64,000 nucleotides of DNA from Chara braunii (lineage: Eukaryota > Streptophyta > Charophyceae > Charales > Characeae). Positions within the stretch are counted from its first letter, which is position 1; each line of letters opens with the position of its first letter. Shown one piece after another: positions 24,201-33,421 of this stretch. The notes under the pieces were generated by a model, which saw nothing but the letters and a program-made list of their open reading frames with translations, was not told where the DNA came from and did no database searches. The stretch lies in assembly GCA_003427395.1 (NCBI GenBank), contig BFEA01000034.1:2485098-2549097 (forward strand), read 5' to 3'. A program made the translations under genes and the position numbers.

Positions 24201-25224
24201 AAGCTCTTTCCACACAGCCGCTGCATCAGCACAAGCGAGGGATGTCACTGTGTCAGAAGAATATGGTAGTAAAGATGCTCCACGACTGTATGCGGAACCA
24301 GGAAAGGTTGGCTCGAAGGGTTTGGCTGGCGATTCAGAACAGTCGGTGCTGTTTGAGCATCGGAGGGAGGTTCTTGAAGTTGAGACACAAGAAGTGGTCA
24401 AGCAGTTGTATGAGGAGCTGCAGAGGAAATTGGCTGCCCATGAGGAATGGTGTAAAAGGCTCAAAGATGTCATCAGCAAACAGTTTGATCGGCTCGAAGG
24501 GAGGATCAGCAAATTGGAAAAGAACTTTGATGACACAGAGCGTGAGGTGGTAACGACTGCAGATGAGAGGTTGAAGATGATCAGGGAGTGGGGCGAAGTG
24601 GAAAGGAAGTCTATCAAGGACTGTATTGCCATGTACATAGGCAAAGCTCACAAAGACTTGAACGGAACTAGAGATGTCCTGAAATCTGAGCTGGTAGAGA
24701 TGAAGAGTGCATTTGATGTAATGTTGAGCCCTATTGTGGAGCTGGCTAAGGGAATCCCAGCCGCTGAGCTCATTGACGGCCCCCCCATTGCGCAGCAGTC
24801 TGCTGATGGCAATGCAGCTGGTCAGGAAGCTGGCGCTCACCATGCTCGTAACAGCAGCAGCAGCGCTGAAGCTTGCAAGGCACCTCATCCACAAGGTGGC
24901 GAGGAGGAAAGGCCCAAGACACAGCAGGTTGTCGGCGAGGGTAGTGTTGCAAAGGCGCAGCAGGTTGTCGAGGAGGGAAGTGTTGCAAAGACGCAGCAGG
25001 CTGTTGAGGAGGGTAGCGTTGCAAAGTCGCAGCAGGTTGTCGAGGATGGTAGTGTTGCGGAGATGCAGCAAGTTGCCGAGGAGGGCACAGATGTTAAGGC
25101 TCGGGAGGGTGAGGTCGCCAAGCCCAGGTTTGCCACAGCGGGCGAGGATGCCATGGCGCAGGTAGTTACTGAGGATGGCGGAAGTGTCGAGACCATGTTG
25201 ACAAGTGCCACACCACTCCAGTGA
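21244..25224 (+). CDS. Large acidic, disordered protein with C-terminal coiled coil (unrecognised)
   Basis: This is the only long intact frame in the window: about 1,326 codons from the first in-frame ATG. The frame is open upstream to a TAG at 21,109 but without an ATG. The N-terminal half is basic/acidic low-complexity sequence, with a Glu-rich block around residues 276-305. A basic RTPRKKSQPRRQ at about residues 882-893 could be a nuclear localisation signal. A Pro/Gly/Ser segment is duplicated (EQPGNS...QERLSEP and EQPGSS...QERLSEP, nt 23,449-23,670). Residues 1,037-1,165 form a charged heptad-rich coiled coil, and residues 1,226-1,285 are five 12-residue repeats. No enzyme motif, signal peptide or membrane segment is visible. 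I do not recognise the family. The layout resembles chromatin or chromosome-axis scaffold proteins, but that is only an analogy. The TGA overlaps a GTGAGT splice donor at 25,221, so further exons are possible. Confidence 0.65.
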   Translation: MEEDLLMTRELTDERARSRKMENVWKMHSNPVKEKANNQMPPAKALRRRVNDDVSKTMREISLKGSFMGFRGGASKARRTCTEELMFQGPDDEEEMYVEDDGVMDVDQPEELQGGAQMRTDIRGQRSGGSNQLSSLSSRSAHSGPGSIPKGIATPVLSLHDFINGDEGLRNRRRMLMKGKRMTMTVSNTGHLDEEQCRDGRGRGNSSRQRTQHPENIHVSRREVYGVRNCVSEQRRKSRKPNKYQNQEICSDDADNPEGFRVGQNIQQTGEHKFAFEEEDEEHEEEEEEYAYEEEGEVGEGIEIDNFGYEKNVKFQRFAGEQPRQRSGQQPLQQGEMGEEYRPYPIRKVRRSSPREPYGTGRERRDEGIMPRQERVCNDWPSCDDNSLGAAQDKTQHNHRVTREVGIVGKGNALTAQAVGRGNNQLRRRKQVRFEDQVQSYGGGRLGRDHLVHRGLDLLDGQTNGAQEHRIPERVQEEKLQRKRSGEAEALDIRCIPEPLEEKVLTEAMKEGDKVSDGKYGGPPPKSRACSPDEERGGRSPGAAGDHTCLSSRRQLESKQSHAPEHVNGKSPHFSDEIMADTAVGDESARKVDILSTTSKSMEPAALATRSKNVRPQTEWEVELVKGMKDEKHPDTDDPQKVATSSEGARTAGPMRNEEEMGAMSRSRDSLVGKGGGRKGETVNRSRTEMGGTTIARCDVDGLVDHDVDDLENDRQAGEAGARMTGTGREDEGTDEQPGNSIRKIMQERLSEPGGDGGNSHSPAFGSMVRAVERSKGVKEQPGSSGYKTGQERLSEPAGYAVRAHHSPASGRENLDRNHFNAVDCRNTHGRSTAKSPKHLLASPTGTMSLPSRSQPRSVLEWDDEFGNPGPLKRSKTNMLSRTPRKKSQPRRQTLQDTSDEDALHPAEHVNNRLFHPEEDDETGAPCAQGMQGVVNPLQIWSSGSPGEVDLSEDRQPSSGLGLSGKKADAVKRVRKERGTPIMSTPSSFHTAAASAQARDVTVSEEYGSKDAPRLYAEPGKVGSKGLAGDSEQSVLFEHRREVLEVETQEVVKQLYEELQRKLAAHEEWCKRLKDVISKQFDRLEGRISKLEKNFDDTEREVVTTADERLKMIREWGEVERKSIKDCIAMYIGKAHKDLNGTRDVLKSELVEMKSAFDVMLSPIVELAKGIPAAELIDGPPIAQQSADGNAAGQEAGAHHARNSSSSAEACKAPHPQGGEEERPKTQQVVGEGSVAKAQQVVEEGSVAKTQQAVEEGSVAKSQQVVEDGSVAEMQQVAEEGTDVKAREGEVAKPRFATAGEDAMAQVVTEDGGSVETMLTSATPLQ
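24919..25098 (+). repeat. Five in-frame 36-bp tandem repeats in the large gene
   Basis: The units read TQQVVGEGSVAK, AQQVVEEGSVAK, TQQAVEEGSVAK, SQQVVEDGSVAE and MQQVAEEGTDVK. Length is kept at exactly 36 bp and the frame is preserved in all five, which suggests selection on the protein or very recent expansion. Confidence 0.95.
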
Positions 25225-25876
25225 GTCCCAGTCCTCGTGAGTAGCCGCAATTGGATGGCTAGAGAATCTTTGAGATACCGAGAGTCAAGAGGATCAGATA
25301 AAAGAACTAACGAGAGGGTTGACGAGTTGGTAGTGGCAAAGGGCAAAGGGAAAAAGGAACATCATGATGTAGGTATCCTACCAGCGGGGGTGGGGTGTTG
25401 TTGTCAAGCCGCACATTCCTGATGAGGGGCTACGTAGGGGTCAAGAGTCTTGAGACTCTGTGATGGATCTCACAACAGTGCCGGTAGGGACTAGGTGTTG
25501 GGAATCTCGAGTCTATGTGAACAAATCTCTCTACTGTACAGGAATCCTGATGTTCAGCAAAAGTTTCACGAGGACGGGTTGTGATTCGAGAACAAAGGGG
25601 GAAGCAAGGGGATGCGTCGGAGGGAGAGCGAGAAGGTGTGTTGAAGACCAGTACGGGGAGAGCGTAAGGCTGAGTGGGTGAGCAGTGGAGTGTGTGAGAA
25701 TGGGCACCTCGTCTTCCCAGCAATCGAGAAAACGCAGCGACACAGGCTCAGAAATCAAGGGGGTCTGTGGCATGCATGCAATGTCTACAGCAGAAGAGGA
25801 GGAGAGAGAGGAGGGCATGCACTCACACTCTGATTCCAACAATGTGATCAACTGGATGGTGAACAGACGATCTCTG

Positions 25877-25997
25877 AAGAGTGCCAGCAGAAAACTCGAT
25901 GTCCAATTCATCCACAATGGTCTGAGCCAATGGACAGCAGAAGATGTCACACAAATGTCTGTGGCCCGTACATATACCGTAAAGCAGCCTAACGACC
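25877..25997. repeat. Diverged dispersed repeat, copy 1
   Basis: Shares AGAGTGCCAGCAG, CAGAAGATGTCACAC, GTGTGG/CTGTGG-type and GCAGCCTAACG blocks, in order and at similar spacing, with 28,806-28,918. Family unknown. Confidence 0.6.
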
Positions 25998-27660
25998 TTA
26001 AGCGTCCGTGTATAGCAGGAAGCAGCCTAATGACATTCCACATGTCTAAGGGGTACGTCTGGAGTCGCCGGGATGAGAAGCCCATTGAAGAATGTTCAAG
26101 GAACAGAGATGCAAGGTATGCTGGTACGAAATGCATGCTGGAACAGTGAAACATCTGGTACACAGCAGGAGGTCCAGGAGTCGAATCCCGCTAGCAGGAG
26201 GAAGCGGTTGCCATGCTGATCCTGTCTGTTGCTATCGGAGACCTATGGTTTACATAGGACTGGCGGTTGTTGCGGCTGCAGAAGCTGTGGCATACTTGAG
26301 ACTGGTATTTTGTGGGCAATGCATTTTCGGACGCATACATTGTGGAAGCAGTGAAAACACGATATAATCACATAAAAATCATTGGGCGTTACTCCTCGCA
26401 GTACAGGACTTTATGCCTCCACGCTAAAAAACAGCGTTACCACCTTTCTTCCCAGTACTACTCAGGTGTTACTCTCGCAGTACATGACTGTATGCCTCCA
26501 TTGCTTGTTTTTTTGGGGGGGGCGACTGAGACAGCAGATTCTTGTGAGACCTTTGCTCGGCTAAAGACCATGCACAGAATCTAATGAATCATTCATACCG
26601 CTGTTTTTTTTTAACACTGCACAGGGTGAGGAGAACCAACTACTCTTCCTACCTACTACAGTGGGGAAGGAGCCTAAGTCAAACTGACTGGAGGATGCAT
26701 GCAGCATCCTATGTTCTTTTGGTTGTAAATTCGAAGGACTTGCAATATCTGCAGCAGCAGATTCCAGTGTGACATTTGCTGAGCTCTAGACTGTGCAAAC
26801 CAGAGTCTCTGGCGCAACATCCTGCCAAAATAGGTTGTTCAGCCGGAGACCAGGAAAACAGTTTGTTTAGCCAGACACTCTTCCCTGTTCTACTGACAAG
26901 TGGAAAGGAGACTAAATCAGCTGACTGCCTGATGCTTTCTGCATCTGTATAGTGCCTGGGGTTGCAGATTCTAGACAGAAGTGGTTGTTTAGGAGATTGT
27001 GTAGGGTCTGATCAATCATCCATCATGACATACCTCTGGATTTTGGCAAGGAGGGTATGGAGTGCCTACTACTTACCCATCTGCTGAGAGGGGAGGTAGG
27101 TGACTATGACAACTGATTGCCTACTTAGTAATTACCCATCTGCTGGCAGAGGTGGGGAGGTGACCATGTTAACAGATTGCAGGATGATTGCAGCATGTGA
27201 TCTGTTTGCAGCTTTGCAGACATTTGTTTAGCCAGAGACCAGTATCCAGAGCTATGTGCGTACTTTTGGGGGCCGGAGAATGGTATGGAGTAGCTATCTG
27301 CACCTGCATCCGCATACAGAAGAGAACTAAAGCAAGGGTGTTCCGAGTGCTTGCAGCATCTCATTCTGGCGAGCCGCGAATACAATGGACCTGAGAATTT
27401 ATGAATGTCCTGAAGCAAAGAAATGGCCAAAAATGTTGTCCCGGTTTTCACAATGTTGCACCTCTTGTTTCACGGCTCCCTGGCTGTATGCACTCATGGA
27501 AATGGAAGATTACTACCACAGCCCTCTCTAATCCCTTCACCAGATTTGTTGCTAAAGTTGCTATACTCCTTTTTTCCTGAACTTTGAAAAATAGTACGCA
27601 TGCATCGTGCCTCTGGCTACCCTGGCCTAGAGCCATGGCTATTTGGCTATTTTGCCTGTT

Positions 27661-27948
27661 CGGCCTGTGGGACCAGGCCGTGGCCTGATCCCACAGGCCG
27701 TGTGCTCATTCAGTCCAGTCCAGTCCTGCCTGGTACCACGGTCGGTACCAGGCCAGTCCAGTCAGTCCGCTGGGGGTATACCCCAGCTGCAGTCTGTTTT
27801 CAAGTCATTCTTCGTCTGCACAGTTTGGAGTACGTGCGTGTTGAGTCTGTGTCGGAGCTGCGCTGTCCCTCCCATCTCCATCTCCATCTCCCTCATGCTC
27901 ATCCCTTCGTCTTGTTGCTGACGGACTGCCATCCCGGTGGGTCCGTCA
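27661..27948. repeat. Cluster of four palindromes
   Basis: First: CGGCCTGTGGGACCAGGCC (27,661-27,679) against GGCCTGATCCCACAGGCCG (27,682-27,700), 18 of 19 paired. Second: GCCTGGTACC and GGTACCAGGC around ACGGTC (27,728-27,753), perfect. Third: GCTGGGG and CCCCAGC around GTATA (27,769-27,787), perfect. Fourth: TGACGGA and TCCGTCA (27,919-27,948), perfect arms with a 16-base spacer. Confidence 0.9.
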
Positions 27949-28805
27949 CAATGCATGACTGCATTGAGAAACCACATTTAAAAACGGCTTGAGAGGGCAA
28001 CTGAATTTCACCACGAGACCCCTGTGATTGACACATGTAGGGTTGGTCGCAGCGACAACACCTCCGATGACGAGGGTACGTGGACAAGGATAAACCAGAA
28101 TGAAGAAGAAACACTCGAGCTTCTCTTCATGGGTCCTTCCTCAACATCCGAACAGAAAGCCCATCAGAATGAAAACATTGCAGAGAGTCCTCGACATGTT
28201 TCGCTGGCCACCGAGCGACTTCCGCAGGAGGTGCAGTGCAGCTTCTGACATGCTTAGTCCCTCGCAGTGCACCAGGACATGTCGGGCTGGGTATATTGAC
28301 CCGATAGCCCATCGGACCCATTCCCAGAATTTGAATCCGCCTAGTTGAGCCTCGATCTCCCGCCCTACAATTGAATTTGAATTGCAAACTAACATGTTAC
28401 CCGTCTCGAATGATTACCTACCTAACTGGCAGCCATCACCACTCCGGTCAGATCTCATGAGTGCCTGGCTATTAAATCTTATGATAAGTCAAAAAAAGAA
28501 AAAGGAAAAGGAAAAAATATTGCTTGATTTCGGATCCTGATGGATGCAATAATGTTTCGGGCTACCCCCCTTGTTAAAGGGGGGGAGACCCGGCATTCAT
28601 GTGAGGAAGAGACAAACCCACTGCAAAAAGTGTAGTAATCAAGCAATCGAAGCGTGTTGGGTGAATCAACATGTGAGGGACGCTGGAGCCAGTTTGCAGA
28701 CAACCGCAGGAGATAAGTAACAAGAACTGGGTTTAGCAGAGGAGGAGTAGGGTGAGGGGAATGAGCACGCACATGTGCACTCGATGAAAGGGTGCCCCAT
28801 ACACA

Positions 28806-28918
28806 AAGAGTGCCAGCAGGGAACCCCGAGTTATGATGGTATGGGCCTGGGAGCAGCACACAAGATGTCACACTGATGCGTGTGGGCGGTAAATATAGTG
28901 GATGAGCAGCCTAACGGC
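28806..28918. repeat. Diverged dispersed repeat, copy 2
   Basis: Partner of 25,877-25,997, same orientation, with many substitutions and small indels. Confidence 0.6.
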
Positions 28919-29226
28919 TATGTGGTCGCTGCGGTATGTCCGGAATAGGCCAGCATCAGAAGGGTATCAGCGGAAAATGCCCGAGGGGCAGAAATGTAAA
29001 TGCACTAGTACCTAGGACGCGCCAGGAAAATAAAATGTTTGGTGATGCCCGGCATAAGGTCCACGGATCAAGCCCTGATTCTGAGCCATAGTACAATACA
29101 AGCATTAAAGCATAACAAGTAAACGTGCCGCGGCTACGCCGTGGCAGAGGGAACGTTCGTAATTGAAGAAGTGAATTTTCCATCAGAATGAGAATGAACA
29201 CAGAAATGTATGAAGTTTCGACAGTG

Positions 29227-29230
<4 letters not shown>

Positions 29231-29316
<86 letters not shown>
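29231..29316. repeat. Microsatellite (TC)n
   Basis: Forty-three TC units. A module containing GGTGAGTCTCCAACC and GAGCAATCTTCCGCTAGAATATGG follows at 29,460-29,518; related modules sit beside microsatellites at 30.4, 40.9 and 48.2 kb. Confidence 0.99.
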
Positions 29317-29318
<2 letters not shown>

Positions 29319-29940
29319 ATCGAAAGATTTGAGGTCGTGACTACGTCCGCGGCACATCGTTTCTTCCCCTCCATCCCATGCCGGGTTTCACATACAGGAG
29401 CAGCAGCGTAATAATCTTTCTCTTTTCCCCTGCTTCCTTATGCCACCGCACTGGCCAACAGGTGAGTCTCCAACCCCGCGGCTATCGTTAGAATGAGCAA
29501 TCTTCCGCTAGAATATGGAAACAGAACACTATTTTCCTACGCTATGCCACTTTCCTCTCAATCACGCTACCAGCTGGCTACGCTATGCCACTCTCCTCTC
29601 GATCGTGCCGCTAGCTAGCCCCGTTCTCTCTTTTTCCTCTTGGATTCTTCATTCCCACCCTTCGATCTCTTGTGCAGTCTTCTTGCCCCTTGGTGTCCTT
29701 GCTCATTCCTTAGTTATCCCGCTCTTCTTCCCTCTCCTTCATGTCTCCTCTCTTTTCCCCATGCAGTCTCCTTTTCCCTTGGTGTCCCTCCTCCTCCTAC
29801 CTTATGCCGCTCTCTTCTCGATAATGATCCTGGCCGCCCTGCAGGGTGCCCACCTCTCGCGGCGCTTGCCATGCCGCTCACTTCTCGGTCACGATGCTCG
29901 ACGTCCTGCCACGTCCCCGCCTCTGCTAGCACTTGCTCTC
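29317..29940. other. Pyrimidine-rich, gene-free stretch before the gap
   Basis: CGCTATGCCACT(T/C)TCCTCTC-type units recur (29,538-29,600) and the rest is C/T-rich. Long frames reported across here run through Ns and CA repeats and are not genes. Confidence 0.6.
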
Positions 29941-30350
29941 NNNNNNNNNNNNNNNNNNNNNNNNNNNNNNNNNNNNNNNNNNNNNNNNNNNNNNNNNNNN
30001 NNNNNNNNNNNNNNNNNNNNNNNNNNNNNNNNNNNNNNNNNNNNNNNNNNNNNNNNNNNNNNNNNNNNNNNNNNNNNNNNNNNNNNNNNNNNNNNNNNNN
30101 NNNNNNNNNNNNNNNNNNNNNNNNNNNNNNNNNNNNNNNNNNNNNNNNNNNNNNNNNNNNNNNNNNNNNNNNNNNNNNNNNNNNNNNNNNNNNNNNNNNN
30201 NNNNNNNNNNNNNNNNNNNNNNNNNNNNNNNNNNNNNNNNNNNNNNNNNNNNNNNNNNNNNNNNNNNNNNNNNNNNNNNNNNNNNNNNNNNNNNNNNNNN
30301 NNNNNNNNNNNNNNNNNNNNNNNNNNNNNNNNNNNNNNNNNNNNNNNNNN
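29941..30350. other. Assembly gap (410 N)
   Basis: All N. It separates unique sequence from a CA microsatellite, a typical place for short-read assemblies to break. Confidence 1.

Positions 30351-30427
<77 letters not shown>
30351..30427. repeat. Microsatellite (AC)n
   Basis: AC units run directly from the gap edge to 30,427. The true length is unknown. Confidence 0.99.
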
Positions 30428-30428
<1 letters not shown>

Positions 30429-30463
30429 TCCATTGATAGGATGAGCAAAATCGGAATGAATTG

Positions 30464-31655
30464 TGTTATGATCCTGGCCAATTTCGAGATACACATTCAT
30501 CAGATAGTATAATGCCATCCAACTGCAGAAAGAAATGAATGAACTTGAGAGGAAAGAGAGGGTAAGAAGAAGAAGAAGAAATAAACAAGAAGAAGATGAT
30601 GTACACCAGCATAGACAAATGACAAAGCTCTTCTTCTTTGCCCAACACTCTCCTCCTCCTTTACTCCTCTCTTATTCATACAAGAAATAATAGTACAATG
30701 TTGAATGGCTGATCCAGAATCATGTCCAAGTTCCTCTTCTACTGCAGGTATCACTTGAGATCCACCATAGCCATGGCCACCTCCCTCATTCTTCACTCTC
30801 ATCGGTCGAGGCTATGGCGGACTACTGGGCCTTGCCCTGATGTCCAAAGGACAACCCAAGGCAGCTATGGCTGCTCCAGCTCAGGCCGCCATGCCTGACT
30901 TTGCCTCAAAGCTTCTTGGTGTGGCTCTACCCCCGCTGGGGTCTTCCTGCTGCAGCACCCACCAAGGTAATGAAAATGTCCGCCACCATAGCCAGGTAAG
31001 TACCTCTGGCGCTCCCCTTTCCCCCTGCTCTTCTTCCTCCTCCGTGTCCTTGCTTCTTCCCCAGCAGCGCTGCTCCATCCAACGCTCCAACCAGTGTGTC
31101 GCCAAACTTGCACACCGACAATGAGGCTGGGCTCTTCGCCCGGCCTGGAGATATAGCGGCCTGCTTGCCTCTTGGCCGGTGACTTCTAGGCCTCTCGGCC
31201 TTCCCAACAACCGGTACCTCCTCCCTTTCGGAGGGAATCATCATTGCAGACTCTGATATTGCCCGTACAGGCCCTAGACTCAGACTCGTTGGACTGGTAC
31301 CCGCCTAGACCTAGCCTACAACTACTAGGCCTCTCAAAATGCCACTTTTGTCTTCTTCTGCTCGGCCTTCAGTACCCGCACATCTACCTCTTCAAGGTAC
31401 TGTACCGGCCTACCTGCTACTCGAGTGTTTTTCCCCCAGCCCTGAGGGCCCAACGAACGGACAAGTACCCTTGCGGGTCACACACACACTCAAGCCAACC
31501 AGCACTTTGACATACATGCAGACCAGCAAGCACGCACACACACACAAACATGCAGAACTTAGTGGCAAGCGGGAAACTCAGCAAGGCATTCAGTCCGTGA
31601 GCAAAACTCAGAAATCAGCTATGTGTCTCAGTGTGTGTTTGGTCGGGTCATCACA
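30464..31655 (-). repeat. 3' LTR of chromovirus 2
   Basis: On the minus strand it starts TGTGATGACCCGACC and ends AGGATCATAACA (TG...CA). It aligns along its length with 39,598-40,814. It abuts the polypurine tract at 31,656. Confidence 0.95.
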
Positions 31656-31670
31656 CTACCCCCCCCTTAA
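31656..31670 (-). promoter_or_regulatory. Polypurine tract
   Basis: Minus-strand TTAAGGGGGGGGTAG lies immediately before the 3' LTR start TGTGATG. This is the expected primer site for plus-strand DNA synthesis. Confidence 0.9.
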
Positions 31671-31696
31671 GAGCGAGGTCCCTTCGAGCAAGTAAC

Positions 31697-31965
31697 TCAG
31701 TCTGAGTCCTCGACAAATGCATCATAAGCAAATAAGGCAAAGAGATTTTGAGAGTACTTTATTGCAGTTAGCTTTGCAAAGATTTTGGGAACAGCATTAG
31801 AGGTGGTTTGTCGTTCGTAGGCCTTGAGAACGCGAGGAGCGTTGCGCAGTAGTTCCTTCTTGGATATCCAGTAGAGATCGTCCAATGGGTGATACATAAA
31901 GTGAACCTAGTACTGTCGGTTATGTCCATTCCCTACGTGCTGTTTGATTCTGTCCATCTCATGAC
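31697..31965 (-). pseudogene. Chromodomain of chromovirus 2, one nonsense codon
   Basis: EMDRIKQHVGNGHNRQY, a TAG, then VHFMYHPLDDLYWISKKEL and LLRNAPRVLKAYE match the chromodomain layout (pattern VE.I..HR......QYLVKWKGY....TWE....L..AP.LL..YE). The TAG sits where an aromatic residue (probably Trp, TGG) would stand. The domain is fused C-terminal to integrase in chromoviruses and guides insertion into heterochromatin. Confidence 0.85.
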
Positions 31966-32490
31966 CGCCATCGATTGCACGAGGAATCATGTCTTCATGG
32001 TAATCGAAGGACTTAGCATCATGGTGGATATACAGTTTTGATGCATGAAAGACAGGGTATGTGCGCAGATGAGGTGGCACAACAACTGTGTATGAGGGGT
32101 CAAATTCATCATTGCCAATCACATCCAGAACTTCCCACGGACCGTAGTAGAGTGGAAAAAGTTTGCTTGAGACTCCCTCTTCTTCTGAGAATTCAGACAT
32201 CTTGACCCAGACATAACTTCCTACTTCGATATCCGAAGGTCGACGCTTCTTGTTTGCATGGTGGATCAGTGCGTGTTGTCGCTTGGTCATTGCTGTGAAT
32301 CTCCTGTGATGGCAACTTTCAGCAAGTGATCATACTTGGCCCTGAAGCCAGGCCTACCGGGTGTTAAACCAGCTGACTTTTCAGAGAACAGGTAGGAGAG
32401 CGGGTTTCGAATCTTCCAAGCGTAATGCAGCCTATTTGGCGTCATGCCGGTGTCAGAATGGATGGAATTGTTATACAACCCTTTGACGGA
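31966..32490 (-). pseudogene. Integrase C-terminal part of chromovirus 2
   Basis: ELYSVKGLYNNSIHSDTGMTPNRLHYAW is the end of the catalytic core. KKRRPSDIEVGSYVWVKM, KLFPLYYGPWEVLDVIG and PPHLRTYPVFHASKL form the GPY/F module. A frameshift joins two frames near 32,287. This continues the core interrupted at 33,421. Confidence 0.85.
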
Positions 32491-33421
32491 ATACAGCTCT
32501 TTATTTTTTTTTATTTTTTTTTAGCGCCAACTTCAATACGAATATGATTAGCTTATAATCTCGATGTACAATGGACTTATAAGGCTACCTGATCATTCTA
32601 TGTTGAAGTAGACTCCCATTCATCGCTTACCTCACTTCTTTTTCTTTCACCTCAAAACTTCTTGTTGCTCTTCCGTAGTAATGCCATTGTCCCTCCTCAA
32701 GAAGATGAAGTGGAGAAGAGTTGCACACAGAAGGAACCAAAATAGCGGGCCAACAATGACGACGTTCATCAGGCCACTGACACACCAAAATCCAAGGCTA
32801 GCATGACTGATTTCAGCAGTTATAGGTAGCTATGGCTGCCGAGGTCCCCCCTTATACCAACGTGGAACAATCTCTATCCTTCCCAGTTACTACCCCTACC
32901 CTCAACGAGATTCGACATCTGCGTCCTCACCAATTTGAGCCTATAAGCTTTCTTTTTTTTTTAACAAAAGCCCCCACCAGTGTTAGTGGTGCTAATCATA
33001 GCAGACACCACTAGCACCTGGGAAGAGGCTCCATCTATTGGTGGGGAGCATCACCTGCTGGAAAACGGGTTCAGCGTCCCTCATACAAACTGTTGTTGGA
33101 GTACGTTCCTGCCAGCATTTATTGCCCTGGGATCCAGGGGATTAACTGAGCAGGATATTGGTGGGAAGGGGGAACCTCTTCACCTTGCATTCGGCGCCGG
33201 ATTCACAACTATATGCTAGTTACTCCCTCCCCCTGAGCCACACTGAAACCGTACTAGCATCTACCCCATCTGTTGACATTCTTGGGGAACAAGGGTGGAG
33301 CCTGCCAACATTGATTACCCCGCTCCGTACCACTGTAGATGTACAATGGAGAATCCATGGGGTGGAAAGGGATCGGGGAAATCAGAAGGAGGGCGCAGAG
33401 GAGCCGCCCCCCATGTCTCCT
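32491..33421 (-). mobile_element. Retroposon insertion(s) inside integrase, including LINE fragment v
   Basis: The integrase reads to NQETWG at 33,422 and resumes at ELYSVKG at 32,490. In between, the minus strand shows LRPPSDFPDPFPP (33,330-33,420, the LINE C-terminus also in copy iv), a 3' UTR shared with 41.6-41.8 kb, tail repeat copy C (33,080 to about 32,950) and poly-A. A second unit without recognisable coding sequence ends in its own A-tract (T-tract on plus, about 32,502-32,522). At least two retroposition events seem stacked here. Confidence 0.8.
32950..33080 (-). repeat. LINE 3'-tail repeat, copy C
   Basis: On the minus strand it reads GGGACGCTGAACCCG, CTCCCCACCAATAGATGGAG and GCTAGTGGTG...CACCACTAAC, and ends in an A-tract. 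It directly follows LINE 3' UTR sequence. Confidence 0.85.

Larger units (their letters stand above)
25225..29230. other. Gene-poor stretch downstream of the large gene
   Basis: The longest frame (25,685-26,149 plus, 154 codons) is not recognised and overlaps a dispersed repeat. Around 27,060-27,185 a motif (CCATCTGCTG...GGGGAGGT...TGAC.AT) is loosely duplicated. Perfect 8-bp arms CCCCCCTT and AAGGGGGG flank GTTA at 28,565-28,584. No RNA gene was recognised. Confidence 0.45.

Noticed and set aside
21244-25224. Assignment of the large protein to a chromosome-axis family such as ASY3
   Set aside because: Only the general layout (disordered plus C-terminal coiled coil) agrees; no diagnostic motif is visible.
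23805-25346. Minus-strand frames of up to 279 codons opposite the large gene
   Set aside because: Antisense shadows of the plus-strand gene; their composition mirrors its codon bias and repeats.
25685-26149. 154-codon plus-strand frame downstream of the large gene
   Set aside because: Not recognised, and it overlaps a dispersed repeat also found at 28.8 kb; could be an exon but no splice evidence can be read.
28127-28395. Possible LINE zinc-knuckle piece on the minus strand (VLVHCEGLSMSEAAL)
   Set aside because: Only one His/Cys pair and no WQWW block or neighbouring LINE sequence; too weak to call.
29515-30518. Long reading frames on both strands of 160-310 codons
   Set aside because: They run through 410 Ns and a CA/TG microsatellite; no real coding evidence.
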